From a virus, in the IMG/VR virus record IMGVR_UViG_3300036913_000020, positions 1-38,841 of that record: a DNA stretch of 38,841 bases. One strand, written 5' to 3'. Positions 22,266 through 29,713 of the stretch are shown piece after piece; positions within the stretch are counted from its first letter, which is position 1; each line of letters starts with the position of its first letter. Below the pieces are notes generated by a model that was given only the letters and a program-made list of their open reading frames with translations, did no database searches and had not been told where the DNA came from. A program made the position numbers and the translations under genes.

Positions 22266-22856
22266 CTAAGGATTCACTGCGGTGATGGTCGCGCCGTCCA
22301 CGCCGCGCTCGAAGGTCATGTACACATTGCAGATGCCCGCGCCGGTTCCTGCTCCCGCGTCTCCCAGTACATAGACCTTCTTGCCAGTTTCGAGTATAGC
22401 CAGGGCCTTGGGAGTTGAAACGTACGTGGTCTGCGCGGCGAAGCTGGCCTTCGCCACGGCCAGAATGGGAGCTGACGCGCCCGTCTTGCCGTTTGCGTTG
22501 TCCACGGCAAATTCAAAGTTCGTCACGCCAGCGCCGGCCCAACCTGTCCCGTCGCACTGTGTCACGATCTCGACAAGTCGCACGATGCCGGTCGTTGATG
22601 CTGCCGTGATTGCGCCAGCCGTCAAGGTATTGTTGGGGATGTGCGACGAGGTGGCGGCGCTAACAATGGTGAAGCGTGTTCCGGCCTCTATTCCGAGCGT
22701 CGCAATGGCTGCCTGCACAATCGTCGATTGCGTGTCTGTCTCGGCATTGATCGCGACGGCATCGGTTGTGACGAGTGTTGGACGCGGTGCGACCTGGGCG
22801 TCCACACAGACGACCAGAGCGAACAACGCGACCGCTAGCCAGATTGCTCGGCGCAT
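22266..22856 (-). CDS. Predicted secreted protein (196 aa)
   Basis: The N-terminus MRRAIWLAVALFALVVCVDA followed by QVAPRP is a good signal peptide with a likely cleavage after VDA. The mature part is beta-rich (TDTQSTIVQAAIATLGIEAG; CNVYMTFERGVDG). A signal peptide in the head-gene cluster is unexpected for a virion protein. It may be a periplasmic protein, or a virion protein whose hydrophobic N-terminus has another role. Confidence 0.65.
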   Translation of the reverse strand: MRRAIWLAVALFALVVCVDAQVAPRPTLVTTDAVAINAETDTQSTIVQAAIATLGIEAGTRFTIVSAATSSHIPNNTLTAGAITAASTTGIVRLVEIVTQCDGTGWAGAGVTNFEFAVDNANGKTGASAPILAVAKASFAAQTTYVSTPKALAILETGKKVYVLGDAGAGTGAGICNVYMTFERGVDGATITAVNP

Positions 22857-22857
22857 C

Positions 22858-23232
22858 TTAGTACCCTGCCTTGTAGTAGGTCACGGTGAGCGTCCCGCTA
22901 TTGCCCGTCGTGCGGATCGCACGGAACGCCTTGAGCGCCTCGGGGCCACAGACGTCAAGACCCAGACCGGCAACCATCAGCGTGCCAACCGCAGACGTCG
23001 GCGCGGTACCGTCTGATGTGTAGCGGATCGGTGCGGTTTCGAGCTGCGCGAACGCATACGAAGCATTGGCAAGCTTCGCCGGAGTGAAACCGATAGCCGC
23101 GTTCGCAACCGTGATGCTCTCGTACGCGATCGGCGTCATCCTTTGCTCGAAGCCGGTACACGGACCTCCGCCGGCTCCGGACAACACCGGGAGCGCCAGA
23201 AGAACGACACAGGCCAACAGCGCCTTTCTCAT
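22858..23232 (-). CDS. Predicted secreted protein (124 aa)
   Basis: MRKALLACVVLLALPVLSGA is a signal peptide; the first cysteine after it (GGGPC) is not a good lipobox. The rest is short and beta-like (IAYESITVANAAIGFTPAKL). It directly precedes another signal-bearing gene, with one base between. ATG at 23232 starts four bases before the previous stop's end; the longer frame to 23439 is a shadow. Confidence 0.65.
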   Translation of the reverse strand: MRKALLACVVLLALPVLSGAGGGPCTGFEQRMTPIAYESITVANAAIGFTPAKLANASYAFAQLETAPIRYTSDGTAPTSAVGTLMVAGLGLDVCGPEALKAFRAIRTTGNSGTLTVTYYKAGY

Positions 23233-23233
23233 G

Positions 23234-23485
23234 TCACACCTTCTTTTCTGGCTTGGCGTCCGGCTTTGGTTCCGGATTGGAACTGACCGGCTTGGCGTCC
23301 TTTGACTTCGCGGAGATCTTCTCCGATTCTGGCGCTCCGGTCGAAATACCGGCGGCCACCAGAGCTTTCGGAGGAGCCTCCGCCAAGAGCGTGTGTCGCT
23401 CTTCACAGTAGTCGCTCTCGTTGATGCGCGCCAGCGCACCCGTGCTCTTTAGGAGCACCTCAATCGTGGGTAGCACTTTGTGCAT
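23234..23485 (-). CDS. Hypothetical protein with Lys/Pro tail (83 aa)
   Basis: Short helical start (MHKVLPTIEVLLKSTGALAR), then a disordered end with PVSSNPEPKPDAKPEKKV. ATG at 23485 has GGAGAGAG close upstream and overlaps the end of the small coiled-coil gene. Similar short proteins are found next to phage capsid genes; no function is seen. Confidence 0.5.
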   Translation of the reverse strand: MHKVLPTIEVLLKSTGALARINESDYCEERHTLLAEAPPKALVAAGISTGAPESEKISAKSKDAKPVSSNPEPKPDAKPEKKV

Positions 23486-23651
23486 TGCTCTCTCCAATCG
23501 GTTCGACGGACGCAGTGGACTGCGTCTTGGACTTCAAGAACTGAAGCGCGTCGATCGCTCCCACCGTGTGATTCAGTTCCGCCACGAGATCTGCACGGTG
23601 GGAGTTGAGCTGCGCTAGCTGCTCGTCGAGCACCGCCTCGTCTATGATCAC
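23460..23651 (-). CDS. Short coiled-coil protein with GTG start (63 aa)
   Basis: VIIDEAVLDEQLAQLNSHRA and ELNHTVGAIDALQFLK make a likely helix. GTG at 23651 overlaps the stop of the 234-residue gene as GTGA, the best argument for this start. It overlaps the next ORF by 26 bases. Confidence 0.45.
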   Translation of the reverse strand: MIIDEAVLDEQLAQLNSHRADLVAELNHTVGAIDALQFLKSKTQSTASVEPIGESNAQSATHD

Positions 23652-24352
23652 GAGATCGTACCCAGTTGGATGTAGTACTGAGTCGCATCGCCCCCGATCT
23701 TGCACGCGAGCTTATGGGTCTTGGTGAAACTGCCACTGCCCGACGTCGACAGGAAACCGGCCACGTCTTCGAAGGTCAACAACTGCGGCAGACGTCCGCC
23801 GTTGTAGATCGTAATGGCGCCGTCAATGGCGATCGTGCCGTTGTGCGAGATGCGCATGAGGTAGTCCCCGGCGTCGGCCTTGGTCGTGGCATGAGTGTCG
23901 ATCCACGCCACCCAACGACGACCCACAGAACCGGCCGTAGCGTCGATGCGTCCGTAGAGAGCACACACGATGTTGGTCGAGTCGGTTGTCTGCGCCAATG
24001 CGTTCGGCTGCGCGCAGGCGTTTACCGCCTTCAGGTTGCCATAGTCTGCCGCGATGGCGGATGCCGAAGCGTCGATACAGGTGGTCGTCCCAACGCTATT
24101 GTTGCCATTGCCGGAGGCCGTGGTGTTCTTGGCGCGAGCACGCATGCGCCAGGTCGCAAACTCGCCAGTGTTGGAGCGGTTCTCAAGCAACAGCTTGCCG
24201 CCGCACTGCCCAGGAAAGAGAAACGGCACCCAAGTTGCCTTGGACGTGACAATCGAGCCGGTCGTCTCGGTTCCGGGAGTGTATCGCGACACGTCCAGCA
24301 TCGGCGTAAACCGGATGCCGGTATTGCCTTGCGGATATAGGGAGGTGTCCAT
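23648..24352 (-). CDS. Virion-type beta protein next to capsid (234 aa)
   Basis: ATG at 24352 has GCAGGAGACG upstream. The protein is beta-rich and Thr/Gly-rich (GSVGRRWVAWIDTHATTKAD; ISHNGTIAIDGAITIYNGGR). Its position immediately downstream of the major capsid gene suggests a decoration or head-stabilising protein. Several cysteines are present. Confidence 0.6.
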   Translation of the reverse strand: MDTSLYPQGNTGIRFTPMLDVSRYTPGTETTGSIVTSKATWVPFLFPGQCGGKLLLENRSNTGEFATWRMRARAKNTTASGNGNNSVGTTTCIDASASAIAADYGNLKAVNACAQPNALAQTTDSTNIVCALYGRIDATAGSVGRRWVAWIDTHATTKADAGDYLMRISHNGTIAIDGAITIYNGGRLPQLLTFEDVAGFLSTSGSGSFTKTHKLACKIGGDATQYYIQLGTIS

Positions 24353-24409
24353 GTTGTCGTCTCCTGCCGGGTGGTCCCGAGGAGCCGGGAGCTGGCCCCG
24401 ACAATTCCA

Positions 24410-24429
24410 GCCCCCGTGCTGTGTGGGGC
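24410..24429 (-). other. Hairpin between capsid and decoration-like genes
   Basis: GCCCC and GGGGC arms enclose about nine bases in the 91-base gap after the capsid stop. A smaller GCCG-ATAG-CGGC hairpin overlaps the end of the gene. No U-run follows, so attenuation or mRNA processing is more plausible than full termination. Confidence 0.35.
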
Positions 24430-24443
24430 TATGCCGCTATCGG

Positions 24444-25586
24444 CTAGCCCATGATGCGCACGCCAAGGGATGGACGCGGAACGGCGGCGCCGTACAGCGC
24501 GTCGAAGCTCCACTCCATCTGATAGAACTGATGGCTGACGACCAGGCGCAGAGCAAGGCCGCTGTCCTGATCGACGGCGGTTTGTTGCATGATCGCGCCC
24601 ATGCCTTGCGGCAATTGCAGGCCTTCGGTCATCGGTGCCATGGCGAAGGCGATAGACTGCGGATGCGCCAAGAGGTTGACGGCGTGGTCACCCTGCACGG
24701 CGATGGCATCGTTGCCGCTGAAGCCAACCACCAGGGCCGGCGAGATAGTCACGGACGTGACCGTGGTGCCAGTGCTGCCATCGGCGGTCGCAACGTACTG
24801 TTGCGCGCTGCCCGCGATGGCGATGACGTCGCCTTCTAGGATCGTCCCGAGCGTGCCACCCTTGACGGTCAGCGTGGTGGCGCCGAGCGTGTGAACGCCG
24901 TTCAACTGATAGCCCGTGGCGCCGGTGCCCTTGTCGGTCTCACCGTAGGTGCCCGCAGTATGCGTCGGGACCAACTGAGACCAGCACTCGTCAATGTCCA
25001 GGCGCTGGAAGCTGGTGTCATACGTCCTGCGCAGCCCAATCCAGTTCGCATGGGCCGCAGTCGAGTTGATGAGGAACCGATCACCAATCGGCATGATGTT
25101 GTCGTTCGCGGCCTTGTCGGCGTCCAGGAACTCCTTGACGTCAGACCCGTACGGCGTGGTGCCCGCAGTGCCGACTGCGGTGTAGAACTTCTTGTAGGCC
25201 ACGGCCCAGACATCGTTTTCGATCTGGTTCACGAGACCCTTGATCGCCTCGTTGATCTGCATGGGGATGATCCCACGATCGACCTGGTGCAGTTGCTTCT
25301 CGTCGAAGGCGAACGGCGCGCGATACCACTTGTTGAGAGTGATAGGCACGTAGCTCGGCGTGACCTGCGCAGAACCGGGCGGGACGTAGCTCGGCGACAC
25401 TGCGGCGGCGCTCACTGCGGCCGGTACCACGATGTTGACAGTGGAGCCCGGCTTCGCGGCGTTGATCTCGGACTCGTACTCTCGGTTGCAGCGCTTCACT
25501 AGCTGGATTTGCTGGCGCAGAGTCGCAAGACCCATCGCGGCGACTGTGTTGAGGATGCTGGTGGTTACGACGGTTCCGATAGTCAT
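24444..25586 (-). CDS. Major capsid protein, P22 coat-like (380 aa)
   Basis: The region TVNIVVPAAVSAAAVSPSYV then PITLNKWYRAPFAFDEKQLH and AIKGLVNQIENDVWAVAYK fits the N-arm and E-loop of HK97-fold coat proteins of P22 type. Residues about 245-300 (LGATTLTVKGGTLGTILEGD; GTTVTSVTISPALVV) look like an inserted beta domain, as in P22 coat protein. DRFLINSTAAHANWIGLRR resembles the conserved P-domain part. It has a strong dedicated promoter and a structured leader. Confidence 0.85.
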   Translation of the reverse strand: MTIGTVVTTSILNTVAAMGLATLRQQIQLVKRCNREYESEINAAKPGSTVNIVVPAAVSAAAVSPSYVPPGSAQVTPSYVPITLNKWYRAPFAFDEKQLHQVDRGIIPMQINEAIKGLVNQIENDVWAVAYKKFYTAVGTAGTTPYGSDVKEFLDADKAANDNIMPIGDRFLINSTAAHANWIGLRRTYDTSFQRLDIDECWSQLVPTHTAGTYGETDKGTGATGYQLNGVHTLGATTLTVKGGTLGTILEGDVIAIAGSAQQYVATADGSTGTTVTSVTISPALVVGFSGNDAIAVQGDHAVNLLAHPQSIAFAMAPMTEGLQLPQGMGAIMQQTAVDQDSGLALRLVVSHQFYQMEWSFDALYGAAVPRPSLGVRIMG

Positions 25587-25599
25587 TGTGGCAACCCCT

Positions 25600-25729
25600 G
25601 GGGCTCATGCCCCGCTTGTTGTTCTGCCCCGTCGGGGTTTGCCAGCCTGACCGTCGGTCAGCGGCTAGATCCGCTGCGCCTTGCGGTCCGTCGGACCCAG
25701 CCGCCCCTAGCTCGTCGGGCCGGGGGCGG
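25600..25729 (-). promoter_or_regulatory. Capsid mRNA leader with six hairpins
   Basis: Going upstream from the start codon: GGGGC-ATGA-GCCCC (25600-25613), CCCC-GAC-GGGG (25627-25637), CTGACC-GAC-GGTCAG (25647-25661), AGCGG-ATCTAG-CCGCT (25660-25675), GGTCC-GAC-GGACC (25685-25697), and CCGCCCC/GGGGCGG arms at 25701-25729. Three share a CC-GAC-GG core. Such a leader may stabilise the transcript or serve as a protein-binding array. Confidence 0.75.
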
Positions 25730-25759
25730 TGTGCGCTGCGGTACGACTACGACACTATC

Positions 25760-25788
25760 AAGCTAGCACTTGCTATCTATCTTGTCAA
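25760..25788 (-). promoter_or_regulatory. Late promoter for the capsid operon
   Basis: TTGACA at 25788-25783, 17-base spacer, then TGC-TAGCTT with the -10 at 25765-25760. The extended TGn element compensates for the weak -10. The stop TGA of the preceding gene lies inside the -35. Transcription should start near 25753, giving a leader of about 170 bases. Confidence 0.7.
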
Positions 25789-26105
25789 GACAATACCTGC
25801 CAGGTATCCGCATCGGGGAACGGGCACAACCGCGCGTTGCCTCCGGCGTCTGTCACCTGCCATCGTGCTACGTACGGCTGCTCGGTTGCCGTGAGTTGTC
25901 CGACAGCCGGAGTGTAGGCGATCAGTCCGTTTGCGGCGTTCGTAATCACGATTCCGGAAGTAACCACCACCGTTGGCCGTACCGTCCCGAGCGGAAGCGT
26001 GGCGCGCACCAAGAGAGTAACGGTGCAGCCCGTCAGGCTCATGGGTGATCCGTTTTCGTACAGCGTGACAGCCCTAGTGGATGTGTCGCCTTCAACAAAG
26101 ATCAT
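25785..26105 (-). CDS. BppU-like N-terminal domain protein (106 aa)
   Basis: MIFVEGDTSTRAVTLYENGS followed by PMSLTGCTVTLLVRA is the pattern of the BppU N-terminal beta-sandwich fold common in phage baseplate or fibre-associated proteins. The end YVARWQVTDAGGNARLCPFP completes it. ATG at 26105 overlaps the repeat-rich gene's stop as ATGA. It usually links other proteins to the virion. Confidence 0.65.
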   Translation of the reverse strand: MIFVEGDTSTRAVTLYENGSPMSLTGCTVTLLVRATLPLGTVRPTVVVTSGIVITNAANGLIAYTPAVGQLTATEQPYVARWQVTDAGGNARLCPFPDADTWQVLS

Positions 26106-27217
26106 GAGATTGTTCTCCTAGTCAAGTCGGAAACACTCGCGACGCGCACGATCGCTGCGGACCCTACCGTTGTCTGGCTCTGGCCGCTTGACGTCGTGGT
26201 CCTCATGAGGGATTCACCCGTGACGCGCACAAGCGGAACGCTAGCGGCAGACCAGATTCCAATGCCGGACTGCGAGACCGAGATAGCCGTTCTGGTCAGG
26301 CCCAAATCGGTAACAGTTCTCAATAGGGCCGCCACGCTAACCGAGCGGTTCTGGGCATAGGTGATCGATTCGTACCCCACTCCGGCCGTTAGCATTGCGT
26401 CGAGCGGAGCCAACCCCGAGCCGGATACATCGATCGCCACTGCGCCAGACGAGGACAACTGGTCTGAGATAGATACCCCAGCACCGACGATTGGTATCAC
26501 TGCCGAGCCGGACGATCCTGCCGATCCGAACAGGGCCATGCCTTGGCCGCCTATTGGCACAACCCCGGACCCGACGCTGCCAAGCGAAAGCGCGCTCCAC
26601 CCCTGCCCCGCGACAACAACGACGCCCTGACCCGCAACGCCCAAGGCGCTCAGCGTGCTCCCGCCACTACCTACGATCCTGACCGCGCCCGATCCGACGA
26701 CCCCGACCGCCAGAGTAGCCGCGCCACTACCGGAGATGCGTACGGTACCGGCAGAGATCGTCGTCAGCGAGGCCAGCACAGTGGCGCCCTGCCCGGTGAT
26801 GGCGGTGTCGATATTGGTCCCCGAGCCGGACGACAACAGCGCCGCAAGCGTGACAGCCCCCTGGCCACTACAGGCGACTTGGCCGACGCCCACAGACGAC
26901 AGTGCCGCCAGTGCCTGCGAGCCAGCGCCCGCGACGGCTAGCACGGCAGCGCCACTCGCGGTCAGCGGGAGCAGCGGCGCTGCGCCCTGTCCGCCACACG
27001 CTACCTGGCCGGCACCGACTGACGATACGGCCCCCAGCGCCGCCGCACCCTGGCCCGATACGTCAAGTGATCCGGCCCCAACACACAACAGCGCCGCCAG
27101 TACGCATGTCCCCGCTCCGGTAATCGGTATTGAATTTGGATCGGCCGGAACCGTGGTGCCTGTCGGACACCAACGCGCCCGAGGCCGGAACGGGGATAGA
27201 CGTATTAGCAGCGCCAT
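26102..27217 (-). CDS. Gly/Ala/Val repeat protein, fibre-like (371 aa)
   Basis: From residue about 28 to 280 there are more than ten imperfect units of 20-27 residues with the plan GSGxxxLxxL, SxGxGxVxxxGQG (for example ITGQGATVLASLTTISAGTV). The pattern suits a beta-roll or a triple beta-helix. The last 90 residues are non-repetitive (YAQNRSVSVAALLRTVTDLG). No ideal ribosome site is seen at ATG 27217, so coupling with the upstream gene is likely. Fibre or surface protein is the best guess. Confidence 0.6.
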   Translation of the reverse strand: MALLIRLSPFRPRARWCPTGTTVPADPNSIPITGAGTCVLAALLCVGAGSLDVSGQGAAALGAVSSVGAGQVACGGQGAAPLLPLTASGAAVLAVAGAGSQALAALSSVGVGQVACSGQGAVTLAALLSSGSGTNIDTAITGQGATVLASLTTISAGTVRISGSGAATLAVGVVGSGAVRIVGSGGSTLSALGVAGQGVVVVAGQGWSALSLGSVGSGVVPIGGQGMALFGSAGSSGSAVIPIVGAGVSISDQLSSSGAVAIDVSGSGLAPLDAMLTAGVGYESITYAQNRSVSVAALLRTVTDLGLTRTAISVSQSGIGIWSAASVPLVRVTGESLMRTTTSSGQSQTTVGSAAIVRVASVSDLTRRTIS

Positions 27218-27221
27218 CGAA

Positions 27222-27782
27222 TTAGTTGAACGCGATCACTTCGATGTCCTGGACCGTTATTGTCTCTACGGTAGATCCTGATCTCAAAAACTGCACGCTC
27301 ACAATGAGCGCGGCCGTAAGGTCGCACGAGCCAGACACGACCGCTCCCGATGCCGGGATGATCAATGGCTGCAATGAACTCGCCACTACTCCGGGGTTGA
27401 AATTGGCCTCCCCGCGGCAGAAGAGCGTGCCTGTTGATCCGAGTGAGCGAGCGTGGACGCAGACGTCCACATTCCACGAGAGGTTCGTCTGCGAAGCCGT
27501 TAGGGCGAACGTCGCACTCGACGCGAGTAGCACTCCGTTCGCATCCGCTCCTGTACCATAGTAGATCGCGAAACTTCCATTGCCAGGCGTGGCCGCAGTC
27601 GTGATCTTTCCGAACAATCGAATTCGCAGTTTCTTCCCGATCCGCGCAAAGTATTGCCCGCCAAGGACCGGAAACGCCGACGGCGTATAGAGCGCCTTCG
27701 CCGTCGTGGAGAGTGTGACTGTCGCCTGATCTGCGGAGCTGAACGGCTCGCGCAAATCGTTGTAGAAGATTCCATCAGCCAT
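27222..27782 (-). CDS. Beta-rich virion-type protein (186 aa)
   Basis: MADGIFYNDLREPFSSADQA opens the protein; KKLRIRLFGKITTAATPGNG, SFAIYYGTGAD and ITVQDIEVIAFN follow a beta-sandwich pattern. The composition matches phage structural proteins that lie beside head genes. AGGTGAG lies near the ATG at 27782. Confidence 0.6.
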   Translation of the reverse strand: MADGIFYNDLREPFSSADQATVTLSTTAKALYTPSAFPVLGGQYFARIGKKLRIRLFGKITTAATPGNGSFAIYYGTGADANGVLLASSATFALTASQTNLSWNVDVCVHARSLGSTGTLFCRGEANFNPGVVASSLQPLIIPASGAVVSGSCDLTAALIVSVQFLRSGSTVETITVQDIEVIAFN

Positions 27783-27789
27783 GGCTCAC

Positions 27790-28194
27790 CTACGCATTCC
27801 CGTCAGTCCACGACTTCGCCGTGATCGTGACGGACTGGCCGACGTTGATGTTGAGGTTTTGGAGTTCGATGTCTCCACCTCCGCTCGTGACCGTCAGCGT
27901 GCCCTGCTCGTGGCATGTCGTACCAGAGGAGTCGTAGAGACGATAGTGCCCAGCCACACCGCTAGCGATTGCATTGGCCTGCCATGTGCCGAGCAGCGCC
28001 TTGGTGCCGCTTGCCGCATTGGACGCCCAATCGGACGGGCACGTGATCGAGACGAGCACTGTACCTCCATCCGCCGCTGCGCAGTTGGCCGGGAGGGTGC
28101 CGGTCACGATCTTGAGTAGTGGTGATGTGCCAACGGCCGCCTCGATTGCGTCCAGGCGGGCGTTTCTAACGGCTACGGACAGTTGAACTGACAT
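27790..28194 (-). CDS. Phage structural protein (134 aa)
   Basis: MSVQLSVAVRNARLDAIEAA followed by TSPLLKIVTGTLPANCAAAD and HYRLYDSSGTTCHEQGTLTV is a recognisable pattern of small head-region proteins in many environmental phages. AGGAGG lies nine bases before the ATG at 28194. Its exact role is unknown. Confidence 0.65.
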   Translation of the reverse strand: MSVQLSVAVRNARLDAIEAAVGTSPLLKIVTGTLPANCAAADGGTVLVSITCPSDWASNAASGTKALLGTWQANAIASGVAGHYRLYDSSGTTCHEQGTLTVTSGGGDIELQNLNINVGQSVTITAKSWTDGNA

Positions 28195-28203
28195 AACAAC
28201 CTC

Positions 28204-28947
28204 CTATCTAAATACCACCGGCAGGCCGGTTTTTTTGTCGACCATGCGCTTTTGCTTGGTGTCGTACTCAAGGCCAGTGCCGAGGTATTCAGGGTCGCCC
28301 TGACCCTCGATCACGATCTGCCCATCCTGCATGCGCGCCCCGCTTCCGCGTGCCGCCGCCGGGGCCGGAGCGCCGCCGCCGCTGCTGGGCTCGAAGAGGA
28401 ACGCGCGCTCCCGCATCTGCGCCTTCATCCACGAATCGAGATCCCACGCCGAACCAGTCTCGGGATTGATCGCGGTTGGCTGCGGTACCACCTGGCCATC
28501 GCGCACCTCGAAGATAGAGCGCGCCTCGTGCGTCAGATAGTCCACGCAGTTGCCGCGCCCGCGCGCTGCCAGAAAGCGCCTGCCGATTGTCTCCTGCAAT
28601 GTGCGCTCTGCGTTCGCGCGCTCAGCATTCGCCCGCGCCTGACGCTCGGCCAGAAGCTGATCGTTGGCTTGCTTCACCATGCCAGCCAGCGAGTCAAGCT
28701 GCGCCTTCAGCTCAGTGTACGCCTGCGCGCCCTTACCGCCCGTCTTGGTCTTGATCTCGTCAGACTCGGCCTTGAGCCGCTGATACTCGGCTGGGTCGAT
28801 ACCCTCGAAGAAATGGGAGCCAGGCCAAGGATCTTGTCTGTATCCCAAGCACTCCTCGTCGCACGGTCTGTTCGCCATTGCCGGCGCAGCGTCTCGTCCT
28901 ATTGGCTTTTTGCGAAGTCCGCAAGTCGTACAGGCCTGGTCACTCAT
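28204..28947 (-). CDS. Coiled-coil protein, scaffold candidate (247 aa)
   Basis: An N-terminal CTTCGLRKKP with CDEEC forms a small Cys cluster. Residues 65-125 are a charged helix (LKAQLDSLAGMVKQANDQLL). The C-terminal half (DGQVVPQPTAINPETGSAWD; EYLGTGLEYDTKQKRMVD) is distinct. Its helical centre and place upstream of virion genes suggest a scaffold or head-assembly role, but the Cys cluster argues for caution. Confidence 0.5.
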   Translation of the reverse strand: MSDQACTTCGLRKKPIGRDAAPAMANRPCDEECLGYRQDPWPGSHFFEGIDPAEYQRLKAESDEIKTKTGGKGAQAYTELKAQLDSLAGMVKQANDQLLAERQARANAERANAERTLQETIGRRFLAARGRGNCVDYLTHEARSIFEVRDGQVVPQPTAINPETGSAWDLDSWMKAQMRERAFLFEPSSGGGAPAPAAARGSGARMQDGQIVIEGQGDPEYLGTGLEYDTKQKRMVDKKTGLPVVFR

Positions 28948-29263
28948 CTACCTTCTCCTTCGCTGGCGGCGCGGCCAGCCGGCCGTCCGGGACAAGGGCG
29001 AGACGCGCGTCCTCAAGCATCATTCGGACTGTTGGTCCCTCGCGCACCTGCCCGTGCGTTATCCACCTCCGCACCAGCACCGACCTCTCACGCAGGCGAG
29101 ACTTGAGAGCGGCCACTTCGGCACGCGTCTCGTCTCGCGCGGCCTGCTCGCAGCCTTCGCGGTAGGCGGCGATCGGCAGAGCGGGGTCAATGTGATTGTC
29201 AACCGCGCCGAACACCCTGTTGCAGCACAGTCGATCATTGCTCGTAATCTCATCTTCGGTCAT
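28940..29263 (-). CDS. Hypothetical helical protein (107 aa)
   Basis: ATG at 29263 overlaps the previous gene by 14 bases. The sequence contains a charged helix (DETRAEVAALKSRLRERSVL) and PTVRMMLEDARLALVPDG. Phages often encode such proteins in runs of small reading frames; no family recognised. Confidence 0.5.
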   Translation of the reverse strand: MTEDEITSNDRLCCNRVFGAVDNHIDPALPIAAYREGCEQAARDETRAEVAALKSRLRERSVLVRRWITHGQVREGPTVRMMLEDARLALVPDGRLAAPPAKEKVDE

Positions 29264-29483
29264 GGTCGGCCCCCTTCGCCTTCTCGTCCGGCGCGGTCTC
29301 TGCGAGAAAGGCGTTGGCGCTACGAATCCCTTTCTCGCCCAACGCTGAGCAGGTGGTACTCTCGACGCATTCCGACAAGAGCAGCGCGACGATATCCCGC
29401 GCCCGCCGAAGTTTCTCGCGCAGGCGGCAGACTTCGTCCTGCTGTGCGCCTTCCGTCGCCATCCCAGACCACGCGATTGGCAT
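29250..29483 (-). CDS. Hypothetical helical protein (77 aa)
   Basis: The ATG at 29483 overlaps the upstream stop as TGATG. A helix with basic and hydrophobic residues (CRLREKLRRARDIVALLLSE) dominates. Two cysteines follow (CVESTTC). The longer frame to 29720 is a shadow. Confidence 0.5.
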   Translation of the reverse strand: MPIAWSGMATEGAQQDEVCRLREKLRRARDIVALLLSECVESTTCSALGEKGIRSANAFLAETAPDEKAKGADHDRR

Positions 29484-29713
29484 CACTCCCCCCCGATCTT
29501 GTCCAGCTCCGCTTCGATGCGCTCGCGAATGGGAGCCTCTGGCACATGCGCCGCGATCACGTCGAGAGCTGTGCTGAGGATCTCGTGCGCCTGCCGTAGC
29601 AGCTCGCGCAGGAGGCGGATCTCGCCCTCGGCGTCTTGCCATGCGCGCTCTCCGGAAATACGCTCGCGCCGCTGCGCTTCCAGCTCTCGATTCGGCTCTG
29701 TGTACGGCGCCAT
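29483..29713 (-). CDS. Hypothetical helical protein (76 aa)
   Basis: MAPYTEPNRELEAQRRERIS leads to a long helix (IRLLRELLRQAHEILSTALD). It resembles its neighbours at 29250 and 28940 in general form: charged helix, then a short hydrophobic helix. This suggests a small paralogous set, though identities are too low to prove it by eye. Coupled by TGATG. Confidence 0.5.
   Translation of the reverse strand: MAPYTEPNRELEAQRRERISGERAWQDAEGEIRLLRELLRQAHEILSTALDVIAAHVPEAPIRERIEAELDKIGGE

Noticed and set aside
28230-28242. A7 run as a frameshift site near the end of the 247-residue gene
   Set aside because: The phase does not give an X_XXY_YYZ heptamer, and no downstream frame of interest follows.
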